Program-made: the position numbers and the translations under genes | Notes under the pieces: generated by a model | Databases searched by the model: none | What the model was told of the DNA's origin: nothing | The model's input: the letters and a program-made list of their open reading frames with translations, nothing else | In this document: positions 8,617 through 15,040 of the stretch, piece after piece | Position numbering within the stretch: the first letter of the stretch is position 1 | Layout: each line of letters begins with the position of its first letter | Source: Vulcanimicrobiota bacterium | GTDB taxonomy: Bacteria > Vulcanimicrobiota > Vulcanimicrobiia > Vulcanimicrobiales > Vulcanimicrobiaceae | Assembly: GCA_019233415.1 (NCBI GenBank) | Contig: JAFAMK010000153.1 | Location: 1 to 15,068, forward strand | Reading direction: 5' to 3' | DNA: 15,068 nucleotides

Positions 8617-9450
8617 ATGGCGATCATGAGCGTGATCTCGACCTTGGACAACAACGGGATGGAGGTGATGGGCCCGGACATCATCATCTACCACTATCCG
8701 TCCGCGAGCATCGTGAGCGGTTCGCTGCTGACCGTCGAGAGCAACCACTTCTGCGTGCTGAAGTCGCGCGGGATGATCATCAACGTCTACGAGATGGGGC
8801 AGTACCCGATCTCGACCGGCGACAAGCCAATCATCGGCTCGATGGTGCAAGGATTCTTCGGCGGCCAGAGCCCCTGGCAGTACGAAGCGCTCTACGTCAA
8901 CCGCGCCAAGCTCGTCGTGCGCGCGACCGGGCTTGCGCTCTCGGCGGAGATGGCCGAGATGCAGTACGACGTCGACTACTATGTGCACGTCCCGACCAAG
9001 GACGGCGCGCTCAAGCTGATCCAGCACATGCCGTACGCCGGGCACGTGCTGACGACCGAGGCGCTCAACGCGTACGCGGGGCCGGTCGTCGAACAGGCGA
9101 TCAATCAGGTCATTCAGGTCACGCCGCTCGAACAGGTGAACGAGAAGATCCACGACCTGACCGACGTCGTCCGCAGCCACCTGAGCGAGTTCCTCGACGG
9201 CTACGGCATCGCGCTCGACACGGTCAAGGTGCTCGTTCGCCCGCGCGACGAGCGGATGCGTGCGCTGATCGGGCTCAAGGCGTTCGGGCTCGACGAGGCC
9301 GCCGCGGTGCGCTACTACACCGCCATCCTGATGGCCGAGCGCGGCGTCGTCAGCGCGCCGAACATGGCGGTCGGCGCGCCGTTCGCGATCGGTGGCGTGG
9401 TCCCGACCGTCCCGGTCGACGGGGTCACGAACGGCGCGGCGAAAGTCTGA
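8617..9450 (+). CDS. SPFH-domain protein, YdjI/'virion core' type
   Basis: 277 aa. From about residue 37 the pattern GSLLTVESNHFCVLKSRGMI, INVYEMGQYPISTGDKPIIG, FFGGQSPWQYEALYVN is that of the band-7/SPFH subfamily typified by Bacillus YdjI (often annotated as virion core protein). These proteins associate with membranes and form scaffold-like assemblies; in Bacillus the family is linked to PspA-type membrane stress. The central part (about 100-215) continues the SPFH fold with helices. The C-terminus (about 250-277) is a hydrophobic, Gly/Pro/Val-rich tail, not the zinc-ribbon or Cys pairs found in many YdjI relatives. It has no transmembrane helix or signal peptide. AGGAG at 8603-8607, 9 nt from the ATG, overlaps the end of the preceding gene. 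The substrate or partner is not known; the neighbours are the best candidates. Confidence 0.82.
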   Translation: MAIMSVISTLDNNGMEVMGPDIIIYHYPSASIVSGSLLTVESNHFCVLKSRGMIINVYEMGQYPISTGDKPIIGSMVQGFFGGQSPWQYEALYVNRAKLVVRATGLALSAEMAEMQYDVDYYVHVPTKDGALKLIQHMPYAGHVLTTEALNAYAGPVVEQAINQVIQVTPLEQVNEKIHDLTDVVRSHLSEFLDGYGIALDTVKVLVRPRDERMRALIGLKAFGLDEAAAVRYYTAILMAERGVVSAPNMAVGAPFAIGGVVPTVPVDGVTNGAAKV

Positions 9451-9475
9451 CGCGATTGCTCGAACGGTACGATCC

Positions 9476-9480
9476 GGAGG
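9476..9480 (+). promoter_or_regulatory. Ribosome-binding site deciding a GTG start
   Basis: A perfect GGAGG lies 5 nt before GTG at 9486. The alternative start, TTG at 9456, has only a weak purine run upstream. The longer reading would add ten residues (LERYDPEDVV with initiator Met) and shorten the gap to the SPFH gene from 35 to 5 nt. Confidence 0.6.
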
Positions 9481-9485
9481 ACGTC

Positions 9486-10049
9486 GTGCGCACGCTGCTC
9501 GACGCACGCGACCCCTCCGGCGATCCGGTCGTCGAAGGCGTCCGCCTGCTGATGAGCGCGTTCGGCTACGACTTCTACGACGCGCGCAACGTCGCGCGCG
9601 CGAACGACCAGCTCGTGCGCGCGAAGGTCGCGGGGATTCTCGCCGACGCCGGCCGCGCGCTCGCGCGGCTGGAGTTCGCCTACCGCGAGGAGTTCTGCCC
9701 GCCGCCGAGCCGCGCGCAGCCGTTCCCGCCGGCCGACGTGATGAAGCCGCTCAAGGCGCTCGAACGGACGATGCGCCGGCTCGCCGACGTCGAAACGGCG
9801 ATCCGCACCGCCGAGACGCCGGCGACGGACATGATCTGGTTCCGCGTGCGCAGCGAGCGCTGGATGCTGGAGAAGCTGCTCGCCTGCGACGTCGGCCTCG
9901 CCGTCACTGCGACCGAGCTGGCCGAGCGCGTCGCGAAGCTCGATCCGGCCGCGCTGCGCGGAACGGCGCTCGACGAGCTGAGCGCGGCGATCGAGTCGCT
10001 CGACCGCACGCTCGACGGCCGCCGCAAGCTGCTGACGGTCCCGACCTAG
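9486..10049 (+). CDS. Helical protein of unknown function, third gene of SPFH operon
   Basis: 187 aa from GTG (197 from TTG at 9456). No signal peptide or membrane segment. The sequence is mostly charged amphipathic helix, with a break around CPPPSRAQPFPPADV (residues about 71-85 from the GTG start) that separates an N-terminal helical part (FGYDFYDARNVARANDQLVRAKV) from a C-terminal one (KALERTMRRLADVETAIRTAE through LDELSAAIESLDRTLDG). The C-terminal half could form a coiled coil or helical bundle. It follows the SPFH gene on the same strand and ends with a TAG that shares the four bases CTAG with the stop of the convergent GntR gene. I do not recognise the family. A cytoplasmic partner of the SPFH scaffold is the natural guess from context only. 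Confidence 0.75.
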   Translation: MRTLLDARDPSGDPVVEGVRLLMSAFGYDFYDARNVARANDQLVRAKVAGILADAGRALARLEFAYREEFCPPPSRAQPFPPADVMKPLKALERTMRRLADVETAIRTAETPATDMIWFRVRSERWMLEKLLACDVGLAVTATELAERVAKLDPAALRGTALDELSAAIESLDRTLDGRRKLLTVPT

Positions 10050-10699
10050 ACCAGGCCGCGCGCAGCGAGGGTGCGTTCGAGCGTGCCGGCGAGGTGCGCG
10101 CGCATCGCCGCGGTCGCGGCGTCGACGTCGCCACGCGCGCACGCATCGAGCAGCGCGCGGTGCTCGCCGTCGTGCGCGCGCATGTGGTCCGGCAGCGTGG
10201 CGGGTGTGAGGCTCACCGCGACGCTGATGTAGAGCGACTCGATGATCGCGAGCAGATGCGGCCGTTTCGCCGGCTCGTAGAGCAGGCGGTGGAACGTCGC
10301 ATGGTGCTTGCCCCAGCGCGCGACGTCGGTCTCGTCGCGCATCGCGTCCATCTCGCGCTCGGCGGCGCGGAGCGTCGCCGGCGTGAGATGCGGGAGCGCG
10401 AGCCGCAGCGCGAGCGGCTCCAGCTCCGCGCGCATCTCGAACCGCTCGCGAATCTCGTCGGCGCCGTACGTCGTGACGATCGCGCCGCGGCTCGGCACGT
10501 AGCGGATCGCGCCTTCGGTTTCGAGTTGCCGCAGCGCCTCGCGGACGGGGATGCGGCTGACGCCGAACCGCTCGGCCAGCGCCGTCTGGTGGAGTGCCGT
10601 GCCGGCGGCGAGGCGTCCCGCCTGAATGTCCTCCCGCAGCGCGTCGGCGATCAGCGTCGGCGTGCTCTTCTGCGCGATCCGCACCGCGGGCGCGTTCAC
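10046..10699 (-). CDS. GntR-family transcriptional regulator, FCD (FadR) type
   Basis: 217 aa. Residues about 8-75 are a GntR winged helix (LIADALREDIQAGRLAAG, then ALAERFGVSRIPVREALRQL and the wing RYVPSRGAIV). Residues about 85-210 are an all-helical FCD ligand domain, with the metal-site type histidines in KHHATFHRLL, DGEHRALLDA and MRAHLAGTL. Such regulators are usually dimeric repressors relieved by small carboxylates or amino-acid derivatives. It starts with GTG overlapping the M20 stop as GTGA and has no ribosome site of its own, so translation is probably coupled. It is the last gene of the S9-M20-GntR unit and is the natural candidate to bind the palindrome upstream of the first gene. 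Confidence 0.93.
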   Translation of the reverse strand: MNAPAVRIAQKSTPTLIADALREDIQAGRLAAGTALHQTALAERFGVSRIPVREALRQLETEGAIRYVPSRGAIVTTYGADEIRERFEMRAELEPLALRLALPHLTPATLRAAEREMDAMRDETDVARWGKHHATFHRLLYEPAKRPHLLAIIESLYISVAVSLTPATLPDHMRAHDGEHRALLDACARGDVDAATAAMRAHLAGTLERTLAARGLV

Positions 10700-12051
10700 G
10701 CGAACGCCGCGAGGACCTGTGCGATGCAGGTCGCGCCGCGCACGAAGTCGTCGAGGCGCAGGTTCTCGTCGGGCGCGTGCTTGCGCGCGCCGGGATAGCT
10801 GCAGCCGATGCTGACGAACGGCGCGCCGAGGTGTTCGAGGAAGAAGCGCGCCGGGCCGGTCCCGCCGACGATCGGCGCCACGACGGGCTCCGTGCCGTAG
10901 ACCGCGCGCGCGACGCGTGCCGTCAGCGCGACGAACGGGTGGTCGGGATCGGCGGTCGCGGCGCGCTGCCCTTCGGCGAAGTGCACTTCGACGTTGCCGA
11001 AACCGTGCGCGTCGAGATGTGCGCGCAGTGCGCGCACGACCTGCGCCGGGTTCTGTTCGGGAACGAGCCGGAAGTCGAGCTTCGCGCGCGCTTCGCCGGG
11101 GATCACGGTCTTCGTTCCTTCGCCGGTGTAGCCGCTCCAGATGCCGCTGATGTTGCAGGTCGGGTGGAAGAGCCGGCGCCGCGCGTCGAGCCCGCTGCGT
11201 CCGCCGGCGAGCGCGCGCAGGCCGTACTCGCGCTTGTAGTCGTCGTCCTCGTCGGGCATCGCGGCGAGAAGCCGTTCCTGCGCCGGCGACGGCGGCTGCA
11301 CGCCGTCTTCGAACCCGTCGATCAAGACGTTGTCGGCCGTGTCTTTGAGCGTCGCGAGCGCGTGGACGAGCTGCCACGCCGCGTTCGGGAGCACGTGCGC
11401 CCAACCCGAGTGCGCGTCGTGCGCGAGCGTGTGCGCGACCAGCTCGACGTACGCCATCCCGCGCACGCCGAGCCACAGGTTCGGGCGACCGTGGTCGTCG
11501 ACCGTGCCGGCTTCCCAGATGCACGCGTCGCAGCGGAGCGCATCAACGTTTGCGGCGATGAACGGCTCGAGGTTCGGACTGCCGATCTCCTCTTCACCTT
11601 CGACCGCCGCGACGATCCGCAGCGGCAGCGCGCCGTGCACCGCGCGCAGCGCGTCGAGCGCGGCGAGCCGCGCGACCAGCTCGCCCTTGTCGTCGATGAC
11701 CCCGCGCGCGTAGAGCGCGCCGTCGCGCAGCGCCGGCTCGAACGGTGGCGTCGTCCACGCGTCGAGCGGTTCGGGCGGCTGCACGTCGTAGTGGTTGTAG
11801 AGCAGCACGGTGCGCGCGCCCGCTCCGCCCTCGGCGACGACGACGGGATTGCCGCGCGTGGGGACCGCGCGCGTCGTGAAGCCGCGCCGCTCGAACGCCG
11901 CGCGCACGAACGCGACCGCGTCGTCGATCCCCGTCCCGTGCGCCGCGACGCTCGGGATGCGCGCGAGCGCGCTCAGCTCCTCGACGTAGCGGTCGAGGTT
12001 GTCGGCGATGAACGCCCCCAGGCGTGGATCGGTCTCGAACGCGGCGACCAT
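10696..12051 (-). CDS. M20-family metallopeptidase (dipeptidase-like)
   Basis: 451 aa, no signal peptide, so cytoplasmic. The zinc-peptidase motifs are all present: NHYDVQP with His87 and Asp89, GVIDDKGE with Asp120, EGEEEIGS with the general base Glu154 and ligand Glu155, and the late KHAPDE with His425. The lid/dimerisation domain is inserted at about 200-330. The closest resemblance is to the CNDP/PepV-like dipeptidase branch, though M20 members also include deacylases and carboxypeptidases, so substrate is not certain. It starts 7 nt after the S9 stop and runs into the GntR gene by a GTGA overlap. The partner S9 peptidase is exported, so this enzyme would complete hydrolysis of imported short peptides. 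Confidence 0.93.
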   Translation of the reverse strand: MVAAFETDPRLGAFIADNLDRYVEELSALARIPSVAAHGTGIDDAVAFVRAAFERRGFTTRAVPTRGNPVVVAEGGAGARTVLLYNHYDVQPPEPLDAWTTPPFEPALRDGALYARGVIDDKGELVARLAALDALRAVHGALPLRIVAAVEGEEEIGSPNLEPFIAANVDALRCDACIWEAGTVDDHGRPNLWLGVRGMAYVELVAHTLAHDAHSGWAHVLPNAAWQLVHALATLKDTADNVLIDGFEDGVQPPSPAQERLLAAMPDEDDDYKREYGLRALAGGRSGLDARRRLFHPTCNISGIWSGYTGEGTKTVIPGEARAKLDFRLVPEQNPAQVVRALRAHLDAHGFGNVEVHFAEGQRAATADPDHPFVALTARVARAVYGTEPVVAPIVGGTGPARFFLEHLGAPFVSIGCSYPGARKHAPDENLRLDDFVRGATCIAQVLAAFA

Positions 12052-12058
12052 CGTGCGT

Positions 12059-14053
12059 TCAGCCCTTCGGCGGCAGCATCGCGCCAGGGACGCGCAGGCC
12101 GCCGTGTGCCGCGAACCAGCCCGCGATGTGCGCGAGGTAGTCGAGGTAGCCGGTGGTGTCGCTCGGCCCGTGTCCGGCGTCGGGATAGACCAGCATTCGC
12201 ACGTTCTTCCCGCCCTCGTGCAGCGTGTGGTAGAACGCGATCGTCTGCGGATACGGCGCCTGCGCGTCGTGCAGCCCTGCCATCAGCAGCAGCGGCGTGT
12301 GCAGCGCGTCGCCGAACGTGGTCGGCGACTGGGCGCGCAGTTTGTCGCGGTCGGCGGCGGTCGCGAGCGGCGTCGGACCGAAGAAGCGCCGCAGGATCCC
12401 CGGGCTGCGCGAGAGGCCCTGATCGGTGATGAGGTCGACGACCGGAAACGCCGCGACCGCCGCGCGGAAGTCGTCGTCGTGCGTGACGGTCCAGCTCGTC
12501 AGGTAGCCGCCGTAGGAGGCGCCTTCGACGAACATGCGCTTCGCGTCGAGGGCGCCGCCGGCAAGCGCGGATTCGACCGTCGCGCGCACGTCGTCGAGCG
12601 GTCCGATCCCCCAGTCGCCGACGATCGCCTTGTACGACCACGCGCCGTAGCCGTCGCTTCCGCGCGGGTTCGGGCGCAAGAACGCATAGCCGTTCGTCGC
12701 GAACCACTGCGCGGTCGGCGAGAACGCGAGGTCGTCGGAGCACTGCGGTCCGCCGTGCAGCTCGACGACGAGCGGCACGTGGGCGCCGCCGCGCGGCCGA
12801 GTCAGCTGCGCGACGAGCACGTGACCGTCGTGCGCCGTCGTGCGCAGCAGCGTCGTCGGCGCGACGTCGACCCCGGCGGGGAGCTTCGAGGCGTGCGTAA
12901 CGCGGCGCGCGTGCGTTCCGTCGGCATCCATGACGAACACCTCGCCCGGCGTCGCCGGCGCACTCGCGACGTACGCGATGCGGCCGTTCGCTGCGACCGA
13001 AAATCCTTGCACCGAGCGGTCTGCCGGCGTGAGCGCGCGCGGCGCGGCGCCGTCGAGCCGGTAGAGGCGCATCGCGATCCCGTCGAGCGCGGTGCCGACC
13101 AGCGCACGGCCCCCGCCGCCGAGCCGCGAGTTCCCGCACGACCAGAAGTCACGGTCGAGCGCGGCGCTCACGTCGCGCGCGTTGCCCGCGCCGCCGACAT
13201 ACACGTCGGTTCGCCCGCTGGTCGTCCCGTCGGCGGTCCGCACGTACGCGATCCGCCCGGCCGCGCCGACGACCGGCGCCGAGGCGTTCGGCAACACGCC
13301 GGATGCAGTGCTGACGGGCGCGGACGTGCCGGTGCGCGCGTCGATCACGACGTAGCCGAGCCGTTCGTAGTCCGCGTAGTAGCCGGTCGGCTGGCGTCCG
13401 ATCGCGAGCCGCCGCCCGTCGGCGAACCAGACCGGGGTCGCCACCGCCGCTTCGCCACCGAAGGAGCCGGTCGTGGCGAGCGGCCGCTCCGTCCCCCGAA
13501 CCGCATCGACGATCCAGAGCCGCAGCGGCTGCGGGTGCGTCGTCGCGACGCCGGAGGCGAGCGGGTCGAGCCAGAGCGATGGCGCTGGCGCGGCCTTCGG
13601 TGGCTTCGCCTGCTCGGTCGTGGAGATCCGCGTGCCGTCGGGCGCCCAGGCGAAGGAGCGGACGACCCGCGCGGTGCCGGTCAGCGCGCGGACACGGCGG
13701 GTGGCGAGGTCGTAGCGCCACAGGCGGTCGTCGTCGATCCAGGCCAGCGCGTCGCCGGACGGTGAGAAGGCGGGGTCGGACGGCGCAGCCTTCGGCGGAA
13801 GCACGAGCGGCGCGTCGTCGGCGTGTTCGACCGAGCGCAGGTACCACGTCTGGCGGTCTTCGTGCGTCTTCGGGTCGACCCACGCGACGCCGTACAGCAG
13901 CCGGTCACCGCGTGGCGCCAGCGCGACGGCGGTGACGACACGGAAGGCCGCGATGTCGGCCAGGGTCCACGGCCGCGCCTCTGCGGCCCCGGTCAGCGCG
14001 GCGCCGCCGACGAGCCCAGCCAGCGTGAAGGTGAGGAGACGATGCCCGTTCAT
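12059..14053 (-). CDS. Exported S9-family (prolyl oligopeptidase/acylaminoacyl) serine peptidase
   Basis: 664 aa. Residues 1-26 are a Sec signal peptide (MNGHRLLTFTLAGLVGG to AEA), with no lipobox, so it is probably periplasmic. Residues about 28-410 form a beta-propeller with TolB/WD-like repeats (APRGDRLLYG, FSPSGDALAWIDDDRLW, FAWAPDGTRIS, NGRIAYVAS). Residues about 420-664 are the alpha/beta-hydrolase domain: VELHGGPQ, nucleophile Ser513 in GASYGGY, Asp596 in GLHDAQAP and His628 in DAGHG, a complete triad. The family cleaves short peptides, at Pro or from acylated or free N-termini; specificity cannot be read here. GGAAGG lies 7 nt before the ATG. It is the first gene of a three-gene unit under a promoter with a palindromic operator. 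Confidence 0.95.
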   Translation of the reverse strand: MNGHRLLTFTLAGLVGGAALTGAAEARPWTLADIAAFRVVTAVALAPRGDRLLYGVAWVDPKTHEDRQTWYLRSVEHADDAPLVLPPKAAPSDPAFSPSGDALAWIDDDRLWRYDLATRRVRALTGTARVVRSFAWAPDGTRISTTEQAKPPKAAPAPSLWLDPLASGVATTHPQPLRLWIVDAVRGTERPLATTGSFGGEAAVATPVWFADGRRLAIGRQPTGYYADYERLGYVVIDARTGTSAPVSTASGVLPNASAPVVGAAGRIAYVRTADGTTSGRTDVYVGGAGNARDVSAALDRDFWSCGNSRLGGGGRALVGTALDGIAMRLYRLDGAAPRALTPADRSVQGFSVAANGRIAYVASAPATPGEVFVMDADGTHARRVTHASKLPAGVDVAPTTLLRTTAHDGHVLVAQLTRPRGGAHVPLVVELHGGPQCSDDLAFSPTAQWFATNGYAFLRPNPRGSDGYGAWSYKAIVGDWGIGPLDDVRATVESALAGGALDAKRMFVEGASYGGYLTSWTVTHDDDFRAAVAAFPVVDLITDQGLSRSPGILRRFFGPTPLATAADRDKLRAQSPTTFGDALHTPLLLMAGLHDAQAPYPQTIAFYHTLHEGGKNVRMLVYPDAGHGPSDTTGYLDYLAHIAGWFAAHGGLRVPGAMLPPKG

Positions 14054-14080
14054 CGGCGAGCCTTCCAGGGAAAGTGTATC

Positions 14081-14092
14081 CGTGTATACACG
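14081..14092. promoter_or_regulatory. Palindromic operator candidate for the GntR regulator
   Basis: CGTGTATACACG is a perfect 12-bp palindrome 28 nt upstream of the S9 ATG, covering the putative -10. The arms continue imperfectly outward (14076-14097). TGTATACA cores are the kind of short A/T-centred palindrome bound by many FCD-type GntR dimers, and the operon ends with such a regulator. Binding here would block transcription, giving negative autoregulation. Confidence 0.6.
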
Positions 14093-14112
14093 TATGCTTC
14101 AGGCATTGTCCT
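14083..14112 (-). promoter_or_regulatory. Putative sigma70-type promoter of the S9-M20-GntR operon
   Basis: Reading on the minus strand, AGGACA (14107-14112) and TATACA (14083-14088) are spaced 18 nt apart; each matches 4 of 6 consensus bases. Transcription would start near 14077 and give a leader of about 24 nt carrying GGAAGG. The hexamers are only moderate and the assignment is inference. Confidence 0.4.
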
Positions 14113-14130
14113 GCCGCGCTGAGGTCGAAC

Positions 14131-14160
14131 GGCTCTGCGCTTAGCCTAGAGGCTCTGCGC
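14131..14160. repeat. Short direct repeat at the end of the mgtC-like gene
   Basis: GGCTCTGCGC occurs at 14131-14140 and again at 14151-14160, separated by 10 nt. The second copy encodes the last residues (AQSL, with part of the stop region) of the mgtC-like gene; the first lies just beyond its stop. This looks like a small duplication of the gene end. Confidence 0.55.
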
Positions 14161-14829
14161 CAGCGGTTCGTCGGCGATCTCCACGCCGACGACGCCGTCG
14201 AGCGCGTAGATCGACTCGAACACCGCGAGTAGATCGTCGCGCGGGCCGAGCGTCAGCGTGTAGCCGACCGTCCCGCGCGCACCGTCACCCGGGTCGGCGC
14301 GCGTCAAGCTGATCTCGTCGCGCACGCACAGCTCGCGCACCAGCGGCGCGAGCGCGTGGCGCACCCGCGTCAGCGTCGTGCGGGCGAGGTCGGCCTCGAT
14401 GATGACGTCGACCATCGTCCGGCGCTGGACGAACCGGAGCAACGAGTCGTCGGTCAAGACCAGCAGGGCCATCGTGATCGCGGTCAGCGCGATGTAGACC
14501 GGCCACCATTTCCAACCGCCGAGCCCGACGCCCATCCCGATCGCCGACGATGCCCAGATCGACGCCGCGGTCGTCAAACCGTGCGTGCTCAGCCCGCGCC
14601 GCACGATCGCCCCGGCGCCGAGGAACCCGATCCCGGTGATGATCCCCGCCGCGATCCGCGTGTCGCCCGGGATCAGCGCGGAGTACGCCGCGAACGCGCA
14701 CGACCCGACCGAGACCAGCGCGTGCGTGCGCAGCCCCGCCGGCTTCTGCGTGTACTCCCGCTGAAACCCGACGATCCCGCCGAGCAGCGCGGCAACTACG
14801 AGACCGAGCACGGTCTCCCCAAACGGCAT
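14146..14829 (-). CDS. MgtC/SapB-family inner-membrane protein
   Basis: 227 aa from ATG 14829. The N-terminal half is the MgtC/SapB domain with about four membrane segments (residues about 5-22, 33-50, 56-78 and 96-118). It carries the family signatures VVAALLGGIVGFQREY, KPAGLRTHALVSVGS, ITGIGFLGAGAIVRRG and GLTTAASIWASSAIGMGVGLG. The C-terminal half (about 140-227) is a cytoplasmic ACT-like domain. In enterics and mycobacteria MgtC helps survival at low Mg2+ by inhibiting ATP synthase; many other members have no known role. The frame is open upstream to 14931, but the extra 34 residues are not family-like and would contain the promoter. The start at 14829 has no clear ribosome site, consistent with a leaderless mRNA from the adjacent promoter. 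It is divergent from a 36-codon membrane-peptide gene. Confidence 0.92.
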   Translation of the reverse strand: MPFGETVLGLVVAALLGGIVGFQREYTQKPAGLRTHALVSVGSCAFAAYSALIPGDTRIAAGIITGIGFLGAGAIVRRGLSTHGLTTAASIWASSAIGMGVGLGGWKWWPVYIALTAITMALLVLTDDSLLRFVQRRTMVDVIIEADLARTTLTRVRHALAPLVRELCVRDEISLTRADPGDGARGTVGYTLTLGPRDDLLAVFESIYALDGVVGVEIADEPLAQSL

Positions 14830-14836
14830 TTCGCCC

Positions 14837-14865
14837 ACTCTAGCACCAACCGCCGCACCCGTCAC
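14837..14865 (-). promoter_or_regulatory. Extended -10 promoter of the mgtC-like gene
   Basis: On the minus strand, GTGACG (14860-14865) is followed after 17 nt by TAGAGT (14837-14842), preceded by TGC as an extended -10. The start of transcription would fall at about 14829-14831, essentially at the ATG at 14829, so the mRNA would be leaderless. The hexamers are seen directly; their use is inference. Confidence 0.55.
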
Positions 14866-14881
14866 GATGCGCCCCGGACCG

Positions 14882-14910
14882 TTGACCGCAGCACGGCCCC
14901 GTGCTAGAGT
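14882..14910 (+). promoter_or_regulatory. Extended -10 promoter of the small membrane-peptide gene
   Basis: TTGACC (14882-14887), a 17-nt spacer and TAGAGT (14905-14910) with TGC before it make one of the best promoter matches in the window. Transcription would start near 14917, 13 nt before the ATG at 14930. The TGCTAGAGT box mirrors that of the divergent mgtC-like gene. Confidence 0.6.
14890..14905. repeat. Inverted repeat in the promoter spacer
   Basis: AGCACGG-CC-CCGTGCT has perfect 7-bp arms with a 2-nt centre. It fills most of the spacer between the -35 and -10 of the small-peptide promoter, a typical position for a repressor or a MerR-type activator site. Confidence 0.5.
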
Positions 14911-14919
14911 CGCCATCCC

Positions 14920-14923
14920 GGAG
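14920..14923 (+). promoter_or_regulatory. Ribosome-binding site of the 36-codon gene
   Basis: GGAG lies 6 nt before the ATG at 14930. Together with the promoter just upstream it is the main reason to accept so short a gene. Confidence 0.6.
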
Positions 14924-14929
14924 CACCAC

Positions 14930-15040
14930 ATGCCGTTCGTCGAGCTGTTCCTGATCGCCGTCGCCGTCTTCGCCGTCGCGAGCCTCGCCCTCGCGGCCGA
15001 TGCCGTCGCGGGCCTGGCCCACCGCCGCCAGCGCCGTTAA
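14930..15040 (+). CDS. 36-residue single-pass membrane peptide
   Basis: A complete short frame reads MPFVELFLIAVAVFAVASLA, then LAADAVAGLAHRRQRR and TAA. Residues about 5-24 form one hydrophobic helix, and the C-terminal HRRQRR is basic, so the tail should stay in the cytoplasm. It has GGAG at good spacing and an extended -10 promoter with a 17-nt spacer. It is divergent from the mgtC-like gene, whose own start (MPFGETVL) is oddly similar. In Salmonella the 30-residue peptide MgtR, encoded with mgtC, lowers MgtC level; there is no sequence likeness here, only position, size and topology. It could also be a spurious frame in GC-rich DNA, or the first of a small set of genes continuing past the window. 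Confidence 0.55.
   Translation: MPFVELFLIAVAVFAVASLALAADAVAGLAHRRQRR

Noticed and set aside
10700..11524. Upstream extension of the GntR frame by 275 codons
   Set aside because: The extension is out of frame with the M20 gene, which is motif-complete there. The GTG at 10699, overlapping the M20 stop, begins just before the winged helix.
10594..13765. Two very long + strand frames over the peptidase operon
   Set aside because: They are shadows of the minus-strand S9, M20 and GntR genes, which carry complete catalytic and DNA-binding motifs. The + products are Arg-rich low complexity.
14830..14931. N-terminal extension of the MgtC-like protein to 14931
   Set aside because: The extra residues are polar and unlike the family N-terminus, and the stretch contains the promoter elements for both divergent genes.
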